From the NCBI GenBank assembly GCA_021298215.1, contig JAJTEE010000008.1:1-64000 (forward strand): a DNA stretch of 64,000 bases, in the 5' to 3' direction. This document shows positions 46,280 through 57,245 of this stretch, piece after piece. How positions within the stretch are numbered: the first letter of the stretch is position 1; each line of letters opens with the position of its first letter. The position numbers were made by a program, and so were the translations under genes. Under the pieces are notes generated by a model. That model saw nothing but the letters and a program-made list of their open reading frames with translations, had not been told where the DNA came from and did no database searches. This DNA comes from Alphaproteobacteria bacterium (GTDB lineage: Bacteria; Pseudomonadota; Alphaproteobacteria; Paracaedibacterales; CAITNM01).

Positions 46280-49156
46280 TTATGCACTAGCAGCCTTCAT
46301 TTTTAAGTATGGCTTCAAATATTTTCCTGTATAGCTCTTTGCAACACAAGCTAATTCTTCTGGAGTGCCAGTCGCAATCACGCTTCCGCCACCTTCACCA
46401 CCTTCTGGCCCCATATCAATAATCCAATCGGCTGTTTTGATGACTTCTAAGTTATGTTCGATTACAAGAACCGTATTACCTTGATCCACCAAATGATGTA
46501 AAACTTCTAAGAGTTTTCTTACATCTTCAAAGTGCAATCCAGTGGTAGGCTCATCAAGTATGTATAGAGTTTTACCCGTTGCACGCCTTGATAATTCCTT
46601 GGCCAGCTTTACTCTCTGAGCTTCACCTCCTGATAAGGTGGTTGCTTGTTGACCTACTTTTATGTATCCAAGTCCTACATGTTTTAAGGCGCGTAACTTA
46701 TCAACAACAGCTGGGTTATTTTCAAAAAAGTCTGCAGCTTCTTCAACGGTCATGTCTAATACGTCGGCAATACTCTTATTTTTGTAGGTTATTTCAAGTG
46801 TTTCCCTATTATATCGTTTGCCATGACATTGATCGCATTCTACATATACATCGGGCAAAAAATGCATTTCAATTTTAACAACACCGTCTCCTTGGCACGC
46901 TTCACATCTGCCGCCTTTAACATTGAAAGAAAAGCGACCTGGAGTATAACCGCGTGCCTTTGCTTCTGGTATTCCGGCAAACCATTCTCGAATAGGCGTA
47001 AAGCATCCAACATAGGTAGCAGGATTGGATCTTGGAGTACGACCAATGGGAGATTGATCAATGTCGATGACCTTGTCTAAATATTCGACTCCTTCTAGGG
47101 TCTTGTATATTCCAGGTACTTCTCTTCCATGATTAAACTGGCGGTTTAAAGCTTTATACAAAGTCTCAATAACAAGAGTAGATTTTCCCCCTCCTGAAAC
47201 GCCCGTCACGCAGGTAAATGTTCCTAAAGGAAAGGTTGCATCAACATTTTTTAAGTTATTTGTCTTGGCGCCTGTAATTTTTAAAAATTTATTTGTATGC
47301 CCGGAGCGACGATCAATAGGAATAGGGATTGATTTTGTTCCTTTTAGATATTGCCCGGTTAAACTCTTTGAGCAGTCCATAATATCTTTAGGCGTTCCTT
47401 GAGAAATAATTTCTCCGCCATGTACTCCCGCTGCAGGGCCCATATCTATAACATGATCAGCCGTGCGTATGGCATCCTCATCATGCTCTACCACAACAAC
47501 CGTATTGCCTAAGTCACGTAAATTACGTAGAGAATCTAATAGTCGGTCATTGTCGCGTTGATGCAACCCAATAGATGGCTCATCCAAAACATATAGAACC
47601 CCTGTTAATCCTGATCCCACTTGAGATGCCAGACGAATTCGTTGGCTTTCTCCGCCAGAAAGAGTTCCGGCTGCTCTTGAAAGAGTTAAGTAGTCTAAAC
47701 CTACGTCGATAAGGAATTTTAAGCGGTTACGAATCTCACGTAAGATTTTATCAGCAATTTCTTGATGTTTTTTTGATAAAGTTAAGTTCTCAAACCATTC
47801 CAGAGCTTTTTTAATGGAAAATTCGCATACCTGACCTATATGGAGTTGTGCAATTTTCACACTTAGAGCTTCATCTTTAAGTCTATGTCCATTGCAAGCA
47901 TGGCAAGGAGTTTCATTTTGAAAACGTCTTAAGAATTCTCTAGTCCAATCGCTTTCTGTTTCTAGCCAGCGACGCTTTAAATTTGGCACGATTCCTTCGA
48001 ATGGCTTTTTGGAAATATATTTACGAACGCCATCATTATATATTATGGGAATAATTTCAGTGCCTGATCCGTATAAAATTGTCTTTTGTAAATCTTCAGA
48101 GAGCTCTTTAAAAGGAATGTTTGTGCTTTCATTAAAATGACGCGCGACTCCATCTAGAACTTGCGCATAGTATTCAGAGGTCATTTGCCCCTTTTTTCCG
48201 CTGCTTGCATTTTCCTGCCCGGACCAAGGTGCAATAGCTCCTTCACGTAAGCTTAAATCAGAATTAGGTATGATGAGCTGTTCGTCGAAGATAATTTCCA
48301 TGCCAAGTCCATCGCACGTTGAGCACGCGCCATGAGGGCTATTGAATGAGAACAATCGAGGCTCTATCTCTTCCAGGGTGAATCCAGAAACTGGGCAAGC
48401 AAACTTCGAAGAATAGGTAGTGATTTCTGCTGAATCAGCATTTTGTGCCCAAAGTAATCCGTCGCTTAATTTTAGTGCTGTTTCTACCGAGTCAGCTAAA
48501 CGTGTTTTTAGATCAATACTATCTGTTATAACTAATCGATCAACGACAACCGCAATGGTATGTTTTATTTTTTTATTTAGGGTAGGGGCTTCTTCAATGG
48601 AATAGACTTTTCCATCGATATAAATACGTTGAAATCCTTTTTTTTGTAGATCAGCGATTTCCTTTTTATATTCACCTTTTCGATCGCGCACGATGGGAGA
48701 TAGTAAAATAATTTTGGTTTTTTCTGGCGCCTCTAAAATACGATCCACCATTTGACTTACCGTTTGCGCCTCAATAGGCAGTCCTGTTGCTGGAGAATGA
48801 GGCACACCTACTCTGGCATACAATAATCTTAGATAATCATATAGTTCGGTGACTGTTCCAACTGTTGATCTTGGATTTTTTGAAGTTGTTTTTTGCTCAA
48901 TAGAAATAGCTGGGCTGAGACCTTCTATAGAATCTACGTCGGGTTTTTGCATTAACTGCAAAAATTGACGAGCATAAGCAGAAAGACTTTCAACGTATCG
49001 GCGTTGGCCTTCTGCATATAACGTGTCAAAGGCTAAAGATGATTTTCCTGATCCGCTAAGCCCTGTGATAACAACAAGCTTATCTCTCGGAATGTCTACA
49101 CTTACATTTTTTAAATTGTGCTCGCGAGCACCACGGATTCGAATTGTATCTAGCAT
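46280..49156 (-). CDS. uvrA: UvrABC excinuclease subunit A
   Basis: 958 residues. DNA-damage sensor of nucleotide excision repair. Two ABC ATPases are present: Walker [17 protein letters not shown] near residue 33 and [16 protein letters not shown] in the second half, each with an LSGGExQR signature. The second zinc finger (CEACQGDG ... [10 protein letters not shown]) is intact. The first finger begins CPVSG rather than CPxCG, which I recall as common in alphaproteobacteria. It is followed by a 181-base gap before nnrE. The start has only a weak ribosome-binding site. Confidence 0.97.
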   Translation of the reverse strand: MLDTIRIRGAREHNLKNVSVDIPRDKLVVITGLSGSGKSSLAFDTLYAEGQRRYVESLSAYARQFLQLMQKPDVDSIEGLSPAISIEQKTTSKNPRSTVGTVTELYDYLRLLYARVGVPHSPATGLPIEAQTVSQMVDRILEAPEKTKIILLSPIVRDRKGEYKKEIADLQKKGFQRIYIDGKVYSIEEAPTLNKKIKHTIAVVVDRLVITDSIDLKTRLADSVETALKLSDGLLWAQNADSAEITTYSSKFACPVSGFTLEEIEPRLFSFNSPHGACSTCDGLGMEIIFDEQLIIPNSDLSLREGAIAPWSGQENASSGKKGQMTSEYYAQVLDGVARHFNESTNIPFKELSEDLQKTILYGSGTEIIPIIYNDGVRKYISKKPFEGIVPNLKRRWLETESDWTREFLRRFQNETPCHACNGHRLKDEALSVKIAQLHIGQVCEFSIKKALEWFENLTLSKKHQEIADKILREIRNRLKFLIDVGLDYLTLSRAAGTLSGGESQRIRLASQVGSGLTGVLYVLDEPSIGLHQRDNDRLLDSLRNLRDLGNTVVVVEHDEDAIRTADHVIDMGPAAGVHGGEIISQGTPKDIMDCSKSLTGQYLKGTKSIPIPIDRRSGHTNKFLKITGAKTNNLKNVDATFPLGTFTCVTGVSGGGKSTLVIETLYKALNRQFNHGREVPGIYKTLEGVEYLDKVIDIDQSPIGRTPRSNPATYVGCFTPIREWFAGIPEAKARGYTPGRFSFNVKGGRCEACQGDGVVKIEMHFLPDVYVECDQCHGKRYNRETLEITYKNKSIADVLDMTVEEAADFFENNPAVVDKLRALKHVGLGYIKVGQQATTLSGGEAQRVKLAKELSRRATGKTLYILDEPTTGLHFEDVRKLLEVLHHLVDQGNTVLVIEHNLEVIKTADWIIDMGPEGGEGGGSVIATGTPEELACVAKSYTGKYLKPYLKMKAASA

Positions 49157-49383
49157 TTCTGACCATTCTTGAAAGGGTGTATAGTACTCTATAATTTAAG
49201 AGTTATACATAAATATAAGTATTCGAATTGATTATTACACGATATTTTCTTGAATCGCAAACCTGATTTTTTGCTGTCTCCTAGTCTTTTAGTTCGATAA
49301 TTATTAAAATTTTAAAATATTTTTACTTGTAAAAACTTAAATATTTTGTAAAATTTTATGCATTGTTTGTGGGGGTATATGTG

Positions 49384-49839
49384 ATGTTAAACATTGCCAT
49401 TGGCTCAGATCACGGAGGATTTGAGCTTAAGGAAAAAATTAAAGCATCAGGTGCTGATAAAATTAAGTGGGTTGATGTTGGTGCCTTCGATCAGCAAAGT
49501 TCAAACTACGCAGAATTTGCGCATTTAGTCGCTAAAAAAGTTCAAGATCGTGCGGTTGATTTTGGCATTCTTATTTGTCGAAGCGGTATTGGCGTGTCCA
49601 TTACGGCAAATCGCTACAAAGGCGTATATGCAGCATTGTGTCTTAACAAATCCATGGCGCAGAGCGCGCGCACTCATAACAATGCAAATATTTTATGCAT
49701 AGCTGCAGATTACACATCGTTTGAGCAAGCGCAAGAAATGATCCAAATATTTCTATCTGCTACTTTTGAAACAGGCGGAAGGCATGAGCTTCGTGTTGAG
49801 ACAATTGATGGCGTTAATGACGAGTTATATGATAATTGA
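49384..49839 (+). CDS. rpiB: Ribose-5-phosphate isomerase B
   Basis: 151 residues from the ATG at 49384, which follows a GGGGG run by about 9 bases; a TTG at 49363 is in frame but weaker. The active-site features are IGSDHGGFELK near the N-terminus, ICRSGIGVSITANR (CGTGIG in E. coli), and GGRHELRV at the end. It interconverts ribose 5-phosphate and ribulose 5-phosphate. It is the first gene of the long plus-strand run that leads to glyS and bamE, with 227 bases of AT-rich DNA before it. Confidence 0.9.
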   Translation: MLNIAIGSDHGGFELKEKIKASGADKIKWVDVGAFDQQSSNYAEFAHLVAKKVQDRAVDFGILICRSGIGVSITANRYKGVYAALCLNKSMAQSARTHNNANILCIAADYTSFEQAQEMIQIFLSATFETGGRHELRVETIDGVNDELYDN

Positions 49840-49901
49840 TCTTAGTTTTTGTTAATTTCTTGCTTTTTTCGTGAGCCTTTCTTAAATTGTAGACAGTAAA
49901 T

Positions 49902-50519
49902 ATGACATTAAGCTATATGCATAAATTTCTTGCTCTAATTGGAATACCGTTACTTCTAACTGCGTGCGAAAGCGTGAAAAGCACTTTGGGTATGGATCAC
50001 TATCAAGCAGATGAGTTCAACATTAAACAAAATGATCCATTGGAAGTGCCGCCAAATTATAAACTGATGCCTCCTAGAACAAAAGACAAAGACGGTAAAA
50101 GTATTCCACTAAATGCATCTGCGGCTAAAGCCCAAAAAGTTATAGGTGGCGATGCATCAGAAGCAGCTCTTTCTGAAACAAGTAAACAAGATTTAAAAGA
50201 CAAAACCGGTTCAGCAGATGAATCTATTCGTAAAAAAATAGATGAAGAAGCAAAAGAAGGTGGGGATAGCGATGCAGAAAATAAACTTAACGCTTGGAAA
50301 AAAGAATTTATTAAAAACGCAAAATCTATCAATTCAAACAAAAATAAAGAAAGACCTGTTGAAAAATTAAAAGAGCAGCTAAAGCACGAATCAGCTGAAC
50401 ATCACGAAACATCAGCAGAACGCGCAGAAGTTGATGAAAAGCAGCAGGCTGTAGAGTTAGAGGATGAAAAGGGTATCATTAATGCGGATAGAATAGAGCA
50501 ACTCAGAGAACATAGATGA
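49902..50519 (+). CDS. bamF: DUF3035 lipoprotein, BamF-like
   Basis: 205 residues. A lipoprotein signal ends LLTAC with C22. The conserved DUF3035 core follows: ADEFNIKQNDPLEVPPNYKLMPP. From about residue 90 the protein is highly charged (many K and E) and looks like a coiled or disordered tail, longer than is usual for the family. In alphaproteobacteria this family is described as a BAM complex component. The stop overlaps the first M16 gene (ATGA). Confidence 0.8.
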   Translation: MTLSYMHKFLALIGIPLLLTACESVKSTLGMDHYQADEFNIKQNDPLEVPPNYKLMPPRTKDKDGKSIPLNASAAKAQKVIGGDASEAALSETSKQDLKDKTGSADESIRKKIDEEAKEGGDSDAENKLNAWKKEFIKNAKSINSNKNKERPVEKLKEQLKHESAEHHETSAERAEVDEKQQAVELEDEKGIINADRIEQLREHR

Positions 50520-51823
50520 GACTAATAAAAAGTATCATTTTCTGCGTTGTTGTAGCCTCTTCGCTTTTACGATCTGAACAGCCAACTAGCTTTAACGTTA
50601 TTGTTAAAGATCTAAAAATTGCTGATAAAACAGTACGAGTATCTCCTTTTCAAGGAGTGGGCGTCGTTACAATTCAATTGTGCTTTAAAAATGCTGGAGA
50701 AAAATTATCTCCTAAAAACAAAGAGGCCTTGGTTGCTTTGCTTTCTAAATCCATAGGCGAAGCTACAAATAAAAAAACTCGTGAGCAACTGCAAGATTAC
50801 GCGTCTGAACATAATGTTGCCGTGTCGTGCAATTCTGATGATGATGATTTTGTCATTATGGGGAGATGTCCATCAAATAAACTCTCGGAACTTATTTCTT
50901 TATTGAAAGAACTTCTTTTAGAGTCTCGCTTTCTTGAAAAAGACTTAACGCGGTTTAAAAACGAAATAACAGCAGTAGCTATGCAAACGCTGCAATCACC
51001 AGATGCTCAATTAGGAGAATTCATAAAAGAAACACTATTGGCAAATCATCCTTATGGCGCTTTGCAGGCAACATATCTTAAAAGTCTAAAGAATATTAAG
51101 GGTAGTGATTTAAAATCGTATATGAAGGCATATTTTTCTCAAGAAAATCTTATTATTGGAGTATGTGGTGAGTTTGATGAAGAAGTTTTTATAAACCAGC
51201 TTTCTAGCATTGTGCAGGCTTTACCAAAGACAGGGAAAATTAATTTACCGGCAGATCATAAAATAACTGGACCGTATGAGATGCATTCGCGAAAATTTTC
51301 CGTACCTCAAACGGTTATCCGTATGATGCATGAAGGAATAGATATAAACCACCCTGACTTTTTTGCCCTGCAAATTGCTATGGGATGCTTAAGTAATCCG
51401 GGTATAGGCATTTTGTGGAAAAAAATTCGAGAAGAAAAAGGCTTAACTTATGGTATTGGGGCTGGTTTTACTCAGCAAGATCATTTTAAGGCTTTTTGTA
51501 TTCAAACTTCTACCCAAACAGAAACAGTTAATCAAACGCTACAAGCTATTAAAGAAGTGCTAGCAGATACTTACCAAAATGGCATTCCCGCAGAGTTAAT
51601 AGAAACAGTGAAGAAAAGTTTTCTCGGAAACTATAAACGTTCTTTTGCTTCAACACAGCACATAGCAGCAAGACTAACAAAATATCAACGTGATGGTCGT
51701 CCAGTTGATTTTCATAATGTAATTATTGAAAAAATATCTGCATTAACGGCTGATGAGGTGAATGAAGCATTAAAACGATTCTTAAAATTAGATCAATTTG
51801 TTGTGTTTGCGGTGGGTGAATGA
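50516..51823 (+). CDS. M16-family peptidase homologue without catalytic motif
   Basis: 435 residues with an N-terminal signal peptide (about 1-20). It has the two-domain M16 layout, including LIIGVCGEFDEEVF and IGILWKKIREEKGLTYGIGAGF, but no HxxEH zinc motif in the first domain. Such inactive halves usually pair with an active M16 subunit encoded next door, as in mitochondrial processing peptidase and bacterial PqqL-like pairs. The active gene follows with a 4-base overlap. Periplasmic. Confidence 0.83.
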   Translation: MRLIKSIIFCVVVASSLLRSEQPTSFNVIVKDLKIADKTVRVSPFQGVGVVTIQLCFKNAGEKLSPKNKEALVALLSKSIGEATNKKTREQLQDYASEHNVAVSCNSDDDDFVIMGRCPSNKLSELISLLKELLLESRFLEKDLTRFKNEITAVAMQTLQSPDAQLGEFIKETLLANHPYGALQATYLKSLKNIKGSDLKSYMKAYFSQENLIIGVCGEFDEEVFINQLSSIVQALPKTGKINLPADHKITGPYEMHSRKFSVPQTVIRMMHEGIDINHPDFFALQIAMGCLSNPGIGILWKKIREEKGLTYGIGAGFTQQDHFKAFCIQTSTQTETVNQTLQAIKEVLADTYQNGIPAELIETVKKSFLGNYKRSFASTQHIAARLTKYQRDGRPVDFHNVIIEKISALTADEVNEALKRFLKLDQFVVFAVGE

Positions 51824-53166
51824 AATATATTGCTATATTACTTATAGGTTTTTTTCTTTGTCCGTTGCATTCAAAGATTGCTCCTCAAACAGCAACATTA
51901 TCAAACGGTTTGAAAGTAATTGTTTTTCAAAATCCTATCTTGCCATCAGTGACTGTTCTCACAAAATATGGCGTTGGCACGGCTGACGATCCTGTTTACT
52001 TGTTAGGATTATCCCATATGCTAGAGCATATGATGTTTAAAGGATCTTCTAAGTACCCTAAAGATTCTCTTGATAGAATTATTAATAGCTGTGGAGGTTT
52101 TTTAAACGCTCATACGAACTTTGATACAACCGTTTATACGTTTTCTCTGCCTGCTGAATATCTAGAAACGATTTTGGATATAGAAGCTGATCGTATGGAA
52201 AATTTAGAATTACAAGAAGAAGATTTTTTGCCTGAGCAAAAAGTAGTGTTAGAAGAACGTAAGATGCGCTTAGGTAATCATCCTTTAGGAAAAAGCTCAG
52301 AAATCTATAGAAGAGCGCTATATACAGCGCATCCCTATGGTATTTTTCCGATAGGCTATGAATCGCATATCAAGGCATATACAATCGATGCACTGAAAGA
52401 CCATTATAAAAAATGGTACATACCTAATAACGCAACAATAGTTGTGGTGGGCCCATATGATTTGGCGTATGTTTTGCCTTTAGTTGAAAAAAAATTTTTA
52501 AGCATTAACGCAAAAGAATTACCTGTAGTAGACCGTGCCGTTGAACCAGATCGTGAAGGGTTAACAACAACAATCGAACAGGAAAATCCGAAAGCTGAGA
52601 ACATTTATATAAAAATAGCATATCGTGTTCCTACGCTTATAGAAAAACCTGAAGCATATTTAGCAATGCGCATGTTAGAGGCTACGTTAACTGGCTCTGA
52701 TTCAAGATTACTTACAAAGCAAATGGTTAAAGAAAAGCGATTAGCGCTAGGAGTTGAGTGTGATTACTCTTGCGGAAGAAATGACATGGAGTTTACCTTT
52801 AATCTTATTCTTTCTCCAGAGATGAATGTTGAAAAAGCCGAAAAATTTTTATTTGAGCAGCTTCATAAATTTTTGAAAAAAGGGTTAATTGAGAAAGACT
52901 TTAATAAAGCAAAGAAAGAAGCATGCAATATATTTGCCTTTTCTATGGATGGAGAAGCCTTCCTAATGGCTTTGGCAAATAGTGTTTTATCCGGTTTTCC
53001 AGTGGAGGCAATTTCTAAATACGAGGATTTTCTCCAAAGTATAACAGTTAAGCAAACTCATGAAATGCTTCATCTTGTTTTGGAAAAGCCTCCCATTGTT
53101 ATTGCTCGTTTTTATCCTAAAGGCAAAATGCCCAAGCGTAATTATCAAGAAGTTCTAGGTCTGTAA
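51820..53166 (+). CDS. M16-family zinc peptidase, active subunit
   Basis: 448 residues with a signal peptide (about 1-18). The inverted zinc motif HMLEH is at residues 66-70, with the downstream Glu ligand in the following helix (about 140-146). The second M16 domain has GSDSRLLTKQMVKEKRLALG. It probably degrades or processes peptides in the periplasm together with the inactive homologue encoded just upstream. It is coupled at both ends: a 4-base overlap before, and a TAATG overlap with pgi after. Confidence 0.87.
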   Translation: MKYIAILLIGFFLCPLHSKIAPQTATLSNGLKVIVFQNPILPSVTVLTKYGVGTADDPVYLLGLSHMLEHMMFKGSSKYPKDSLDRIINSCGGFLNAHTNFDTTVYTFSLPAEYLETILDIEADRMENLELQEEDFLPEQKVVLEERKMRLGNHPLGKSSEIYRRALYTAHPYGIFPIGYESHIKAYTIDALKDHYKKWYIPNNATIVVVGPYDLAYVLPLVEKKFLSINAKELPVVDRAVEPDREGLTTTIEQENPKAENIYIKIAYRVPTLIEKPEAYLAMRMLEATLTGSDSRLLTKQMVKEKRLALGVECDYSCGRNDMEFTFNLILSPEMNVEKAEKFLFEQLHKFLKKGLIEKDFNKAKKEACNIFAFSMDGEAFLMALANSVLSGFPVEAISKYEDFLQSITVKQTHEMLHLVLEKPPIVIARFYPKGKMPKRNYQEVLGL

Positions 53167-54365
53167 TGTTAAATTATTGTTTAAGTTTCTCTAAAAAAGA
53201 ATCTAGTTTATCTAATGATTTTAAAGATTTTGTAAAATCCCTCCCTTTATATAATTATCTTCAGGCCGAATTTTCTCCTGATTCTTACAAAGATGCTCTT
53301 AATAAATTAAGCAAATTTCCTCAAATTATTCATTTGGGAACTGGCGGATCAAGCCTTGGTCCTCAAGCTTTATATGCTTTAATCGATGAGCCAGCTAAAG
53401 AAGTTATATTTTTTGACAACATTGACCCAGATACTTTCACAAAGCGTCTAAAAAATATCGATTTCAGCAAAACAGGCCTTTTAGTTGTATCAAAATCAGG
53501 GAATACAGCTGAGACATTGGTGCAACTTGCAACGCTCAAAAAAATTTATGATAAGAAAAAACTAAATCTGCAAGATCATCTTGTTATCATCACGCAAACA
53601 GATGGCAATGCTTTGCATACCTTTGCTCAGAATAACGCCACTCTGGTGGTGCCTCATCATACACAAATAGGTGGACGTTTTGCTGTGTTTGCAGAAGTTG
53701 GTATGCTTCTAGGTTTATTGGCAGGCTTAGACATGTCAGCCTTCACACGAGGCGCACAAGATGCATTAAAAACATTTGAAGTTGGGTCCTCTTGTGCAGT
53801 TATGGATACCGCATGCTTCCTCGCGGAAACTAAATTGCATCCTGTGGTTTTTTCCTATGCAGATAAACTAAAATTATATGGCGCTTGGTTTGCTCAGTTA
53901 TGGGGAGAAAGCTTAGGAAAAAAGAATAAAGATGGTGCTCGTTTTGGTTCAACGCCTATTCAAGCTTTGGGCGCTACCGACCAGCATTCCCAATTACAGC
54001 TATATTTAGACGGCCCGCAAGATAAATTTTTTACCTTTTTAGAAACACAAGAAAAAGCAGATTTTGAGGTGGTTGATTTAGGTATTGATCACCCTTCTTA
54101 TCAACCGCTGCGTCATCATAGTTTGAAACAATTATTAAATGCAGAAATGCGTGCAACTTATGAAACAATGCGTGCCCATAATTTGCCTTTGCGATTGGTT
54201 ACTATACCAACAATTAATACCTATTATTTAGGTCAATTAATGATAAATGCCGTGCTCGAAACACTAGTCGTCTCTCAAATCTGGGAAGTAAATCCATTCG
54301 ATCAACCTGCAGTTGAAGAAGGTAAAGTCTTGGCTTTAAAGTTTTTAAATGATAAAAATAGTTAA
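53166..54365 (+). CDS. pgi: Glucose-6-phosphate isomerase, short form
   Basis: 399 residues, well below the ~550 of the E. coli enzyme, but matching the compact form in some alphaproteobacteria. Landmarks are HLGTGGSSLGPQAL, SKSGNTAETL (sugar-phosphate loop), GGRFAVFAEVG, the Glu of WGESLGK, DQHSQLQL with the active-site His, and EEGKVLALK near the C-terminus with the catalytic Lys. It interconverts glucose 6-phosphate and fructose 6-phosphate. Confidence 0.92.
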   Translation: MLNYCLSFSKKESSLSNDFKDFVKSLPLYNYLQAEFSPDSYKDALNKLSKFPQIIHLGTGGSSLGPQALYALIDEPAKEVIFFDNIDPDTFTKRLKNIDFSKTGLLVVSKSGNTAETLVQLATLKKIYDKKKLNLQDHLVIITQTDGNALHTFAQNNATLVVPHHTQIGGRFAVFAEVGMLLGLLAGLDMSAFTRGAQDALKTFEVGSSCAVMDTACFLAETKLHPVVFSYADKLKLYGAWFAQLWGESLGKKNKDGARFGSTPIQALGATDQHSQLQLYLDGPQDKFFTFLETQEKADFEVVDLGIDHPSYQPLRHHSLKQLLNAEMRATYETMRAHNLPLRLVTIPTINTYYLGQLMINAVLETLVVSQIWEVNPFDQPAVEEGKVLALKFLNDKNS

Positions 54366-54384
54366 TTCGACGAAAGCATGATGC

Positions 54385-55248
54385 ATGAATAATCAACCTA
54401 TCTCATTTCAAGAAATTATTCTTCGTTTACAGCAATATTGGGCAAATTATGGTTGTGTTATTTTGCAACCATATGACCTCGAAGTTGGTGCAGGTACCTC
54501 CCATCCAGCAACGCTAATTCGTGCTCTTGGCCCTGATCTTTGGAATACAGCATATGTACAACCTTGCCGTCGACCAACCGATGGTAGATATGGCGAAAAT
54601 CCAAACCGCACTCAATTATATTATCAGTTTCAAGTTTTGTTGAAGCCGTGTCCCATAAATCCTCAGGAGCTATATCTCGAAAGCTTAAGGACGATAGGCT
54701 TTGATCTAAATCGCCATGATATGCGCTTTGTTGAAGATGATTGGGAAAACCCCTCTTTAGGTGCGGCGGGCCTTGGTTGGGAAGTTTGGTGTGATGGAAT
54801 GGAAATTACCCAATATACCTATTTTCAACAGGTTGGTGGCATCGTGTGTGATCCTGTGCCTGTCGAGCTTACATATGGATTAGAAAGAATTGCAACGATT
54901 GTTCAGGGCGTTGAAAGCCATTTTGATATTAATTGGAACGGTAAGTCCGGCGCTGAATGTCTTACTTATCGTGATGTTTTTTTAAGGTCAGAACAAGAAT
55001 TTTCAGCTTACAATTTTGAGCATGCAGATGTGGAAATGTTGCTGCGTCATTTTAGTGATGCCGAAAAAGAATGTTTAAGCTTGCTTGATAAAAAGCTTAT
55101 TTTGCCGGCTTATGAACAATGCTTAAAAGCTAACCATTTATTTAATATGTTGAATGCACGCGGCGTGATTAGCGTTACTGAAAGAGCCGCTTATATGGCG
55201 CGCGTACGTAATCTTGCAAAGTCCTCTTGTGAAGCGTGGATAGGATAG
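54385..55248 (+). CDS. glyQ: Glycyl-tRNA synthetase alpha subunit
   Basis: 287 residues, class II synthetase catalytic subunit of the alpha2-beta2 type. Landmarks are [29 protein letters not shown] and [16 protein letters not shown]. The gene is followed 3 bases later by glyS. The tetrameric form is usual in proteobacteria. Confidence 0.97.
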   Translation: MNNQPISFQEIILRLQQYWANYGCVILQPYDLEVGAGTSHPATLIRALGPDLWNTAYVQPCRRPTDGRYGENPNRTQLYYQFQVLLKPCPINPQELYLESLRTIGFDLNRHDMRFVEDDWENPSLGAAGLGWEVWCDGMEITQYTYFQQVGGIVCDPVPVELTYGLERIATIVQGVESHFDINWNGKSGAECLTYRDVFLRSEQEFSAYNFEHADVEMLLRHFSDAEKECLSLLDKKLILPAYEQCLKANHLFNMLNARGVISVTERAAYMARVRNLAKSSCEAWIG

Positions 55249-55250
55249 CC

Positions 55251-57245
55251 ATGGAACTATGTCTTGAGATTTTTATGGAAGAAATTCCAGCGCGCATGCA
55301 GCGCCAAGCAAAGATTGATTTTCTACAATTATTCGTTCAAGAATTTGAAAGTCTTAAATTAAAATGCAGCAGTAATCCTGAAGCATTCATTGGTCCAAGA
55401 CGCATGACGCTTCACGCGGCAGATATCGCCGCGTCTTCGGAAACAATTTTAGAAGAACGTCGCGGTCCTAAAGTGGGCGCTCCAGATGCAGCGTTGCAAG
55501 GATTTTTAAAATCATCTGGCGTTCCTCAAAATGAACTGATTCAGGAAAATGGCTATTGGTTTGCAAAAATTCAGCAACAGGGAAAACCTCTTCAGGAATT
55601 ATTGCCAAGCATCCTAGATAAGGTATTACGCTCCATGCCTTGGCCTACATCTATGCGATGGCCGGGCGCTGAACATACTTGGGTTCGTCCTATTCGTAAT
55701 ATTTGCTGTGTATTAGATGGAAAAGAAATTATTTTTGACGTGCCAGCGGCAGGTTTAAAAACAAATAATCTCACCTTTGGTCATCGCTTTTTAAATCCAC
55801 AGCAAATTACAGTAACCAGTTTTGCGCAGTATCGCCAAAGCTTGAATGCAGCTCATGTGATGCTTGATCTTGAAGAACGTCGCTTCGCTATTCAAAACGA
55901 TCTGCAAAAAATTTGCCAAACAAATCAGTTAACCTTTGTGGCTGATGAAACGTTGCTAGACGAAGTTGCTGGCCTTGTTGAATATCCTTTTGTCGGGCTT
56001 GGAAAAATCGATGATAAATTTATGCATCTTCCAGGAGCTGTTCTCAGCACGTCCATGCGTGTGCATCAAAAATATTTCACTATCCTAAAGAAAGATACAT
56101 TTGCTCCGCATTTTGGCTTCGTTGCTAATGTTCCTATTAATGAGCATATGACAGCTGGCTATGAACGAGTCTTGCGTGCGCGCCTCAGTGATGCCGCATT
56201 CTTTTATGATCAAGATATGAAAGCGCCCTTGGAAAGCCGTCTTGATGCTCTAAAAAATATCATTTTCCACGCTGATTTAGGTTCCGTATATCAAAAAGTG
56301 CAACGCTTAGAATATTGCGCAACGGATCCCAAAGTACAGCAAGCAGCGATGCTTTCTAAGTGTGACTTGCTAACGCAAATGGTGGGTGAATTCCCTGAAC
56401 TTCAAGGCGTTATGGGCGAAATTTATGCCAAAGCGCAAGGTGTGCCTGCAGATATAGCGATTGCCCTTAAAGGTTATTATCAACCACAAGGTGCGAACGA
56501 TGCATGTCCAGTGGATGACATAAGTTGGACGTTATCGTTGTTAGATAAGGTGGATAATCTCGTCGGATTTTTTGGCATCGGTATGAAGCCCTCAGGCTCT
56601 AAAGATCCATATGGGTTGCGTCGTAGTGCGCTGGGTATCATTCGATTAATGTTGCAAAAAAATACCCCCAATTCTTTGCGAAACTGGCTAGAAAAGTCAG
56701 TGCAGTCATACCAACAGCAAAAAGTTTCTTTAAAGTCAGATGTTATTGAAACCGTTGCATCTTTTATTACAGAGCGTTTGTCTGCCTTTTTGAAAGCTGA
56801 AATGCCAGCTGATCATGTGCATGCGGTGCTAGATAAACCTTTAGATGATATTTGGCAAACAGTTGAGCGTGCCCGTGCACTAAAAGATTTGCTGCAAAGC
56901 GAAACAGGTACTTTTCTTCTTAGTGCCTACCGTCGTGTTATTGGTATTTTAAAAGGCACACAAATTAATAAGCCTGATGAAAAGTTTTTTGTTCTTGATG
57001 TTGAGCGTGCTCTTTATGCTGAACTAATGCAGACAATGCCTAAAATTGATGCACACTTAAAAACGTTTGCGTTTAAAGAAGCAATGACATTAGTTGCTAG
57101 CCTAAAGCCAGTAATTGATAACTTTTTCGATCACGCTAAAGTCATGGACGATGATTTAAATATCCAGCAAAATCGATTAAATTTGTTGGGCATGTTGCAA
57201 GCAACGCTGAATGCGTTTGCTAATTTTTCTAAACTGGAGGGTTAA
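55251..57245 (+). CDS. glyS: Glycyl-tRNA synthetase beta subunit
   Basis: 664 residues from the ATG at 55251, giving the standard start MELCLEIFMEEIPARM. A GTG at 55236 would overlap glyQ and is not preferred. The protein has MRWPGAEHTWVRPIRNI, the HD-like block RLSDAAFFYDQD and FGIGMKPSGSKDPYGLRR. It binds tRNA-Gly. bamE starts right after its stop codon. Confidence 0.96.
   Translation: MELCLEIFMEEIPARMQRQAKIDFLQLFVQEFESLKLKCSSNPEAFIGPRRMTLHAADIAASSETILEERRGPKVGAPDAALQGFLKSSGVPQNELIQENGYWFAKIQQQGKPLQELLPSILDKVLRSMPWPTSMRWPGAEHTWVRPIRNICCVLDGKEIIFDVPAAGLKTNNLTFGHRFLNPQQITVTSFAQYRQSLNAAHVMLDLEERRFAIQNDLQKICQTNQLTFVADETLLDEVAGLVEYPFVGLGKIDDKFMHLPGAVLSTSMRVHQKYFTILKKDTFAPHFGFVANVPINEHMTAGYERVLRARLSDAAFFYDQDMKAPLESRLDALKNIIFHADLGSVYQKVQRLEYCATDPKVQQAAMLSKCDLLTQMVGEFPELQGVMGEIYAKAQGVPADIAIALKGYYQPQGANDACPVDDISWTLSLLDKVDNLVGFFGIGMKPSGSKDPYGLRRSALGIIRLMLQKNTPNSLRNWLEKSVQSYQQQKVSLKSDVIETVASFITERLSAFLKAEMPADHVHAVLDKPLDDIWQTVERARALKDLLQSETGTFLLSAYRRVIGILKGTQINKPDEKFFVLDVERALYAELMQTMPKIDAHLKTFAFKEAMTLVASLKPVIDNFFDHAKVMDDDLNIQQNRLNLLGMLQATLNAFANFSKLEG

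Noticed and set aside
50516..53166. One frameshifted peptidase split into two genes
   Set aside because: Both are full-length M16 proteins with their own signal peptides; the 4-base ATGA overlap is normal coupling.
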